NCBI GenBank assembly: GCA_028691975.1
Contig: JAQUYF010000013.1
Coordinates: 1 to 39,377 of the forward strand
Length of the DNA: 39,377 bases
DNA from: Bacteroidales bacterium
GTDB taxonomy: Bacteria; Bacteroidota; Bacteroidia; Bacteroidales; UBA932
Reading direction: 5' to 3'
Part shown: positions 35,152 to 39,377 of the stretch, in pieces
Layout: each line of letters opens with the position of its first letter
Position numbering within the stretch: the stretch's first letter is position 1
The notes under the pieces: model-generated
Databases searched by the model: none
Seen by the model: only the letters and a program-made list of their open reading frames with translations
Told to the model about the DNA's origin: nothing
Translations under genes and position numbers: made by a program

Positions 35152-36225
35152 ATGGAGTTTATTTTAAGCTTTTTATTACCTCTCTTCGGAATTGAGCCGA
35201 TCAGTGTCTCAGCACCTCCCTGTGATACGGCAAAGATCCTGTTTATGGGAGACGTTATGTCTCATGGACCGCAAATCAGAGCCGCACTGATAGCTGGCAA
35301 AGACTCCCTGAACTCAGACTCCTACGACTTCAGCTCCTACTTCAAATATATACAGCCACAGTTGGATTCGGCGGATCTGGTGGTCGCAAACATGGAATTT
35401 ACGACAGGTGTAAAGCCCTTTACCGGATATCCTACATTCTCCGCACCCAATGCCCTGCCCGTAGAGGCCGGCAAATGCGGCATCGATCTGTTTCTGACGG
35501 CAAACAACCATATCTGCGACAAAGGGAAAAGGGGACTTGACAGCACATACGCACTCTACCAAAGGATGAATGTGGCATATACCGGATTTTATCCATCTAT
35601 GGAAGATGAGGAGCATGACAACCCTTTTATCATGGATGTAAGTGGCATACGGGTTGCCTTTATCAACTTTACCTACGGTGTAAATGGAAATCCCATTCCT
35701 GAGCCGTACGTAGTAAATCTGCTGGATACGACTCATGTGACCATGGTAATCGAAAGAGCGAAAGAGCGTGGAGCCGAGTTTATTATCGCAACTCCGCACT
35801 GGGGAGAAGAGTACCATCTTGACATTTCCGATCAGCAAAAGAGGTGGTGTGACTTTCTCTATCTGCATGGTGTCAATGCGATAATAGGAACACATCCTCA
35901 TGTGGTACAGAAAACAGAATATGACACCACGCACGCAACGGCCTATTCGTTAGGTAATTACATATCAAATATGAGCATCGTCAACGGACAGATAGGAATG
36001 CTTTACACTCTGACAATCAGAAAGGATGAAAACGGGCATGTATCAATCCTTCCTCCTGAGGTGAAGTATCTGTGGTGTGCCAGAAAAGGTACTTTGGGGA
36101 AGAATTATACAGTCATCCCGATAGTAGAATATATTGACAAAGAAGAAGCTTTCATTGATAAATCTCAATACCGAAAAATGGTAAGCGAATGGAACGGGAT
36201 TAAGAAAAAATTTAATATACAGTAA
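35152..36225 (+). CDS. CapA-like metallophosphatase-fold protein
   Basis: A 357-residue protein of the poly-gamma-glutamate synthesis CapA family with a calcineurin-like fold. An N-terminal hydrophobic stretch (residues 1-20) may be a signal peptide. Metal-site motifs: ILFMGDVMSHG, VVANMEF, LTANNHICDKG, TPHWGEEYH and IIGTHPHVVQ. There are no capB/capC genes here, so capsule synthesis is not implied. Many relatives are stand-alone envelope proteins. phoH follows by 6 bp. Confidence 0.9.
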   Translation: MEFILSFLLPLFGIEPISVSAPPCDTAKILFMGDVMSHGPQIRAALIAGKDSLNSDSYDFSSYFKYIQPQLDSADLVVANMEFTTGVKPFTGYPTFSAPNALPVEAGKCGIDLFLTANNHICDKGKRGLDSTYALYQRMNVAYTGFYPSMEDEEHDNPFIMDVSGIRVAFINFTYGVNGNPIPEPYVVNLLDTTHVTMVIERAKERGAEFIIATPHWGEEYHLDISDQQKRWCDFLYLHGVNAIIGTHPHVVQKTEYDTTHATAYSLGNYISNMSIVNGQIGMLYTLTIRKDENGHVSILPPEVKYLWCARKGTLGKNYTVIPIVEYIDKEEAFIDKSQYRKMVSEWNGIKKKFNIQ

Positions 36226-36231
36226 TACCTT

Positions 36232-37188
36232 ATGATAGAAAAAAAGATTGTTCTCGATGAAGTTGATCCGGTTGACATTTACGGAGTAAACAACAAATTG
36301 TTTAATTTGCTTGTAAAGCGGTTCCCTAAAATAAAAGCCGTGGCACGAGGTTCCGAGATCTATCTTACCGGCGCTCCTGACGATTTGGAGCTGTTTGAAG
36401 AGAAGATAAAAGCACTTGTGCAAAAGCGTATGACAAAGAGTGTGCTGACGGAATATGATGTAGAACAAATCTTTGAAGTTACAGACCATTCTGCAGAGGT
36501 GGGACAAGTTGAAATGCCTGACAATGACGATTACATTATTGTTTACGGCAATGAGGGACGAGTCATTAAGGCAAGAACCACAAACCAGAAACGATTGGTA
36601 AAAGAGTACTATAAAAATGATCTTATTTTCGCTGTCGGTCCGGCCGGAACAGGTAAAACATATACAGCTATCGCTCTGGCAGTGAGAGCCTTGAAAAACA
36701 GAGAGGTGCGCAGATTAATCCTTACCAGACCTGCGGTAGAAGCAGGTGAAAGACTCGGATTTCTCCCCGGAGACATGAAAGAAAAGCTCGATCCATATCT
36801 ACAACCGCTGTATGATGCACTCGGTGATATGATTCCGGCAAAGAGGCTGCAATCCCTGATGGAAGAAGGGACAATCCAGATTGCACCTTTAGCCTACATG
36901 AGGGGGCGTACTTTGGACAGAGCTTTCGTGATTTTGGATGAGGCTCAAAATACTTCGTTGGGACAGTTAAAGATGTTTCTTACCCGTATGGGTTGCGATG
37001 CCAAATTTATTGTAACGGGCGACGCCACACAGATTGACCTTCCCAATGTAAGAGACTCAGGATTGCTCCGCGGTATCGATATTGTCAAAGGTATTCGCGG
37101 TATAAGTATTATTGAATTCGGCAAAGAGGACATCGTCCGTCACCCACTGGTGACAAAAATTGTCGATGCTTTCGAGAAAGAACAGTAA
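36232..37188 (+). CDS. phoH: PhoH-family ATPase
   Basis: A 318-residue cytoplasmic P-loop ATPase. A short KH-like N-terminal region precedes the core with Walker A GPAGTGKT (about 139-146), the LTRPAVEAGERLGFLPGD segment, Walker B AFVILDEAQN and FIVTGDATQIDLP. PhoH proteins are linked to RNA metabolism and phosphate or stress responses. It is last in the DUF389-capA-phoH operon; the convergent FISUMP gene ends 12 bp away with no clear terminator. Confidence 0.95.
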   Translation: MIEKKIVLDEVDPVDIYGVNNKLFNLLVKRFPKIKAVARGSEIYLTGAPDDLELFEEKIKALVQKRMTKSVLTEYDVEQIFEVTDHSAEVGQVEMPDNDDYIIVYGNEGRVIKARTTNQKRLVKEYYKNDLIFAVGPAGTGKTYTAIALAVRALKNREVRRLILTRPAVEAGERLGFLPGDMKEKLDPYLQPLYDALGDMIPAKRLQSLMEEGTIQIAPLAYMRGRTLDRAFVILDEAQNTSLGQLKMFLTRMGCDAKFIVTGDATQIDLPNVRDSGLLRGIDIVKGIRGISIIEFGKEDIVRHPLVTKIVDAFEKEQ

Positions 37189-37200
37189 CTTTTCGTTTCG

Positions 37201-38223
37201 TTATTTTTCAATCAGTCGTACACAGCGTATGCTGGCACCGAAATCATCTTTTGAGGTGTAGTTCATCGGAAATGATGAACGGTCATAGTAGATATATCTG
37301 TAATAAGCTTTTGTCTCGTTTTTTTCTGTCGAACTCCACCAGAAGGCATACTCGTTGGAACCGCGGAAAGCACCGTGGTCCATTTGAGTATTGCCAAGAG
37401 GGATAGCGTTCCATCCAAACATATTGGCATTCTTGTTGTCAGGAGAATATGGCCACAATCTGTCGCCGTTAAAATATGCATCTACAGTCACCTTCTCTCC
37501 GAGAGTAAGCCAGTCGTTGACAAAAGGAATCTCCTTATTGTCGTTCAAAGCTTTGCCGAGATCTTCCCAATCTTCGTTGGTAGGAATACTCCAGCCTTGA
37601 GGACATACGCCCTGAGGCCCCCCGCCAAGTCCACTGCCTGATACTCCTCCTGTTGCCTCATCCCAATGGTAAAAAATGCCGAAAAGTGTCTTCGTTGCAG
37701 GAGAGTTGTTAAAGGAGACACCTACCCCATCATAAGCTAAATTCTGCGCGAACCACTCAAGATGTCCGATCTCGGTAGTGTAATATCTTGTGCCGTCACG
37801 GTGGTCAACCATCGTCTTGCCATATTTAAGACCTTTTAGAGAGCCTTCCCTCGCAGTATCAACAATAGTCACCGTCCTGCTGCTACTTGAGTTGTAGTAC
37901 TCAGGGTATGTAGCAATAGCAGTAACTGTCAATGTATAAAGCGAGTCCGGAAAAGTTACCGTAACAGTGGCAGATGTAAGCGTATCTGAATAAATCTCGG
38001 GAATAAGCCATTTGTAAGTGGGATTGGCAGGATTGGTAATACCGGAGACAGTCATAGTAATTGTCTCTCCCTTATGGATGTAGGCAGGAATGGAGTAAGA
38101 AACGGAACCTTCCATATATTCCTTTGTAGCCTCATCCGTATCGCTCTTTTTACATGAAGAAAAAGCAACCGTGATTACCGCGATGAAAGCGAATAGCCTG
38201 AGTAAATAAAAAGATCTTTTCAT
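37201..38223 (-). CDS. FISUMP-domain lipoprotein
   Basis: A 340-residue surface lipoprotein started at 38223 (MKRSFYLLRLF..., lipobox SSC at about residue 24). The alternative ATG at 38250 falls in the promoter box. Residues 35-120 form a beta-rich, PKD/Ig-like region. The rest matches the Fibrobacter succinogenes major paralogous domain: LEWFAQNLAYDGVG, GVCPQGWSIPTNEDWEDLG, AFWWSSTE and the closing SIRCVRLIEK. Function unknown; such proteins are common at Bacteroidota cell surfaces. Confidence 0.9.
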   Translation of the reverse strand: MKRSFYLLRLFAFIAVITVAFSSCKKSDTDEATKEYMEGSVSYSIPAYIHKGETITMTVSGITNPANPTYKWLIPEIYSDTLTSATVTVTFPDSLYTLTVTAIATYPEYYNSSSSRTVTIVDTAREGSLKGLKYGKTMVDHRDGTRYYTTEIGHLEWFAQNLAYDGVGVSFNNSPATKTLFGIFYHWDEATGGVSGSGLGGGPQGVCPQGWSIPTNEDWEDLGKALNDNKEIPFVNDWLTLGEKVTVDAYFNGDRLWPYSPDNKNANMFGWNAIPLGNTQMDHGAFRGSNEYAFWWSSTEKNETKAYYRYIYYDRSSFPMNYTSKDDFGASIRCVRLIEK

Positions 38224-38247
38224 CGATTCTGAATGATTATTAGCCTG

Positions 38248-38255
38248 CAAATATG
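38248..38255 (-). promoter_or_regulatory. -7 box for the FISUMP lipoprotein gene
   Basis: The minus strand reads CATATTTG, 7 of 8 to TAnnTTTG, 25 bp before the start at 38223. It overlaps the ATG at 38250, so that start is unlikely. Confidence 0.45.
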
Positions 38256-38296
38256 CATAAAATTTACAGGTTTAACAACTTTAAAAATTTTATGTT

Positions 38297-38304
38297 TAAA
38301 TTTG
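38297..38304 (+). promoter_or_regulatory. -7 box for apbE
   Basis: TAAATTTG, exact TAnnTTTG match, 33 bp before the ATG at 38338, divergent from the FISUMP promoter. Confidence 0.55.
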
Positions 38305-38337
38305 CAATACGATAAACCAAAATCGTGCCACCCACTT

Positions 38338-39377
38338 ATGAAACTACAATCCGCACTTATTATTCCCGCTTTCTTTCTATTACTTTTTTTTAGCGGATGC
38401 ACCAACTCCAACAAAAAAGAATATGTTAAAATTGAAGGCTTTACTCAGGGTGGAACTTATCATGTAATATGCAATATCCCCAACGATGTGCGCCCGAAGG
38501 CTATTAAAAAAGTCATTGAGCAGGAGTTGATTGCTATCGACAACTCACTTTCGGGCTACAACAAAAAGTCTATCCTTTCCAAGATCAATAATGGAGAAGA
38601 TGTACCTCTCGACGATATTTTTATTGAAGCATTTACCGTATCGAAGCAAATCTGGTATGAAAGCAATGGTGCTTTTGACCCTTCAGCATCACCGCTGTTC
38701 GATATATGGGGCTTTGGTTTTAAACATAAAAGCCTTGTTACCAAGGCAAAAATAGACAGTATCCTGCAATTTGTAGGTATGGATAAAGTCTATCTTGAAA
38801 AAAGAGATACCGACAGCCTTACCTACATTGTTAAGGCAGATCCACGTATAACATTTAATTTCAATGCATTGGCACAGGGATTAACTTGTGATCTGGTAGC
38901 CCGCAAGATTGAAGAAACAGGCTGCTCCGATTACCTGGTGGAGGTGGGAAGAGAGATTGTCTGCAAAGGAGAAAGCCCGCGTGGCGGTAACTGGCGTATC
39001 GGTCTTGACAAGCCTTTTGACGGCAATTTTGACGAAGGCAAAGAGCTGCAGGATATCATCACAGTAACAGACAGAGGCATCGTAACTTCCGGCAATTACC
39101 GTCAATACTATGTCGAAAACGGCGAAAAATACGCCCATACCATTGATCCTGTAAGCGGATATCCTGTAAAACACAACTTATTGAGTGCTACTGTAATAGC
39201 TAAAAATGGCACTATCGCTGACGCTTATGCCACGTGGTTAATGGTAATCGGGCTTGAAGCTGCGCAGAAGATTGTCTCAGACAGAAGTGACATTGAAGTC
39301 TATCTCGTTTACGGGGCACAGGATGATATGAAAAGTTGGCAAACGGACAGCATCATGACAACCACAGAGATAAATAA
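38338..39377 (+). CDS. apbE: FAD:protein FMN transferase ApbE (3' truncated by window edge)
   Basis: ApbE attaches FMN from FAD to Thr/Ser of partner proteins such as RnfG/NqrC. From the ATG at 38338 the frame stays open to the window end (346 codons, no stop seen). The protein starts MKLQSALIIPAFFLLLFFSGC, a lipoprotein signal with Cys21. Visible motifs: IDNSLSGYNKKSILSKIN, GAFDPSASPLFDIWGFG, NFNALAQGLTCDLVA, YLVEVGREI, TSGNYRQYY, HTIDPVSGYPV and the Mg-binding ADAYATWLMVIG. The length is already typical, so only a few codons should be missing. Confidence 0.94.
   Translation, partial: MKLQSALIIPAFFLLLFFSGCTNSNKKEYVKIEGFTQGGTYHVICNIPNDVRPKAIKKVIEQELIAIDNSLSGYNKKSILSKINNGEDVPLDDIFIEAFTVSKQIWYESNGAFDPSASPLFDIWGFGFKHKSLVTKAKIDSILQFVGMDKVYLEKRDTDSLTYIVKADPRITFNFNALAQGLTCDLVARKIEETGCSDYLVEVGREIVCKGESPRGGNWRIGLDKPFDGNFDEGKELQDIITVTDRGIVTSGNYRQYYVENGEKYAHTIDPVSGYPVKHNLLSATVIAKNGTIADAYATWLMVIGLEAAQKIVSDRSDIEVYLVYGAQDDMKSWQTDSIMTTTEIN

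Noticed and set aside
35314-35934. 206-codon open frame antisense to the CapA-like gene
   Set aside because: The sense strand carries all CapA metal motifs; the antisense product has no recognisable features.
1-39377. CRISPR array, tRNA/rRNA genes, prophage or integrative element
   Set aside because: No regularly spaced repeats, cloverleaf-like sequences, integrase, transposase or phage structural genes were found by eye.

Overview
The window looks like a chromosomal segment of a Bacteroidota bacterium, most likely a Bacteroidales member. Three lines of evidence support this. First, many genes are preceded by the Bacteroidota -7 promoter box TAnnTTTG. Second, the protein families are typical of the group: a DUF4369/TlpA lipoprotein, a FISUMP lipoprotein, a 306-residue lysine-type SerA, a tri-haem MauG-like peroxidase, paired YitT proteins and a TonB C-terminal domain. 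Third, serC-serA-DUF1015 and yigZ-pyrB-pyrI are compact operons. I see no rRNA, tRNA, CRISPR array, transposase or phage gene; this is core chromosome with some unusual accessory modules.

Layout. 1-2344: end of recQ converging on miaA and a pRiA4b-ORF3-like gene. 2404-4402: yigZ-pyrB-pyrI. 4475-7786: serC-serA-DUF1015 (serine synthesis), closed by a clear terminator. 7905-12880: FHS-type sugar transporter, ROK kinase, a ResB/CcsA-like cytochrome c assembly protein and a tri-haem cytochrome c peroxidase. 12858-20985 (minus): a tightly packed seven-gene operon. In transcription order it encodes an NMT1-like periplasmic binding protein, a Cache-HAMP-PP2C-HATPase membrane protein, a STAS protein, a binding-protein/permease fusion, an ABC ATPase with a C-terminal extension, an SDR oxidoreductase and a GNAT acetyltransferase. 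21051-22420 (minus): an isolated trpB behind a leader peptide with three consecutive Trp codons and a terminator hairpin. 22559-27826: TlpA-like lipoprotein, acyltransferase, two small AraC-type regulators and two YitT paralogs. The YitT genes lie immediately downstream of leuS (27832-30594). 30664-33658 (minus): an M28 peptidase-TonB fusion, gcvT and a SPOR lipoprotein. 33816-37188 (plus): DUF389, CapA-like and PhoH. 37201-38223: FISUMP lipoprotein. 38338 to the end: apbE, running off the window.

The most interesting element is the 12858-20985 operon. It combines all parts of an RsbU/RsbW/RsbV-type partner-switching circuit (phosphatase and kinase-like domains on one transmembrane protein, plus a STAS protein) with a complete polar amino-acid-type ABC transporter. 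The transporter's binding domains are fused to the permease in an apparently permuted order (half, whole, half), and its ATPase carries an extra C-terminal domain that may be a degenerate HATPase. I infer a nutrient-sensing device in which solute binding, transport and a phospho-switch are coupled. The output target is not in the window. The second highlight is the Trp-codon attenuator in front of the orphan trpB. The third is the M28-TonB fusion, whose presumed catalytic base is Gln.
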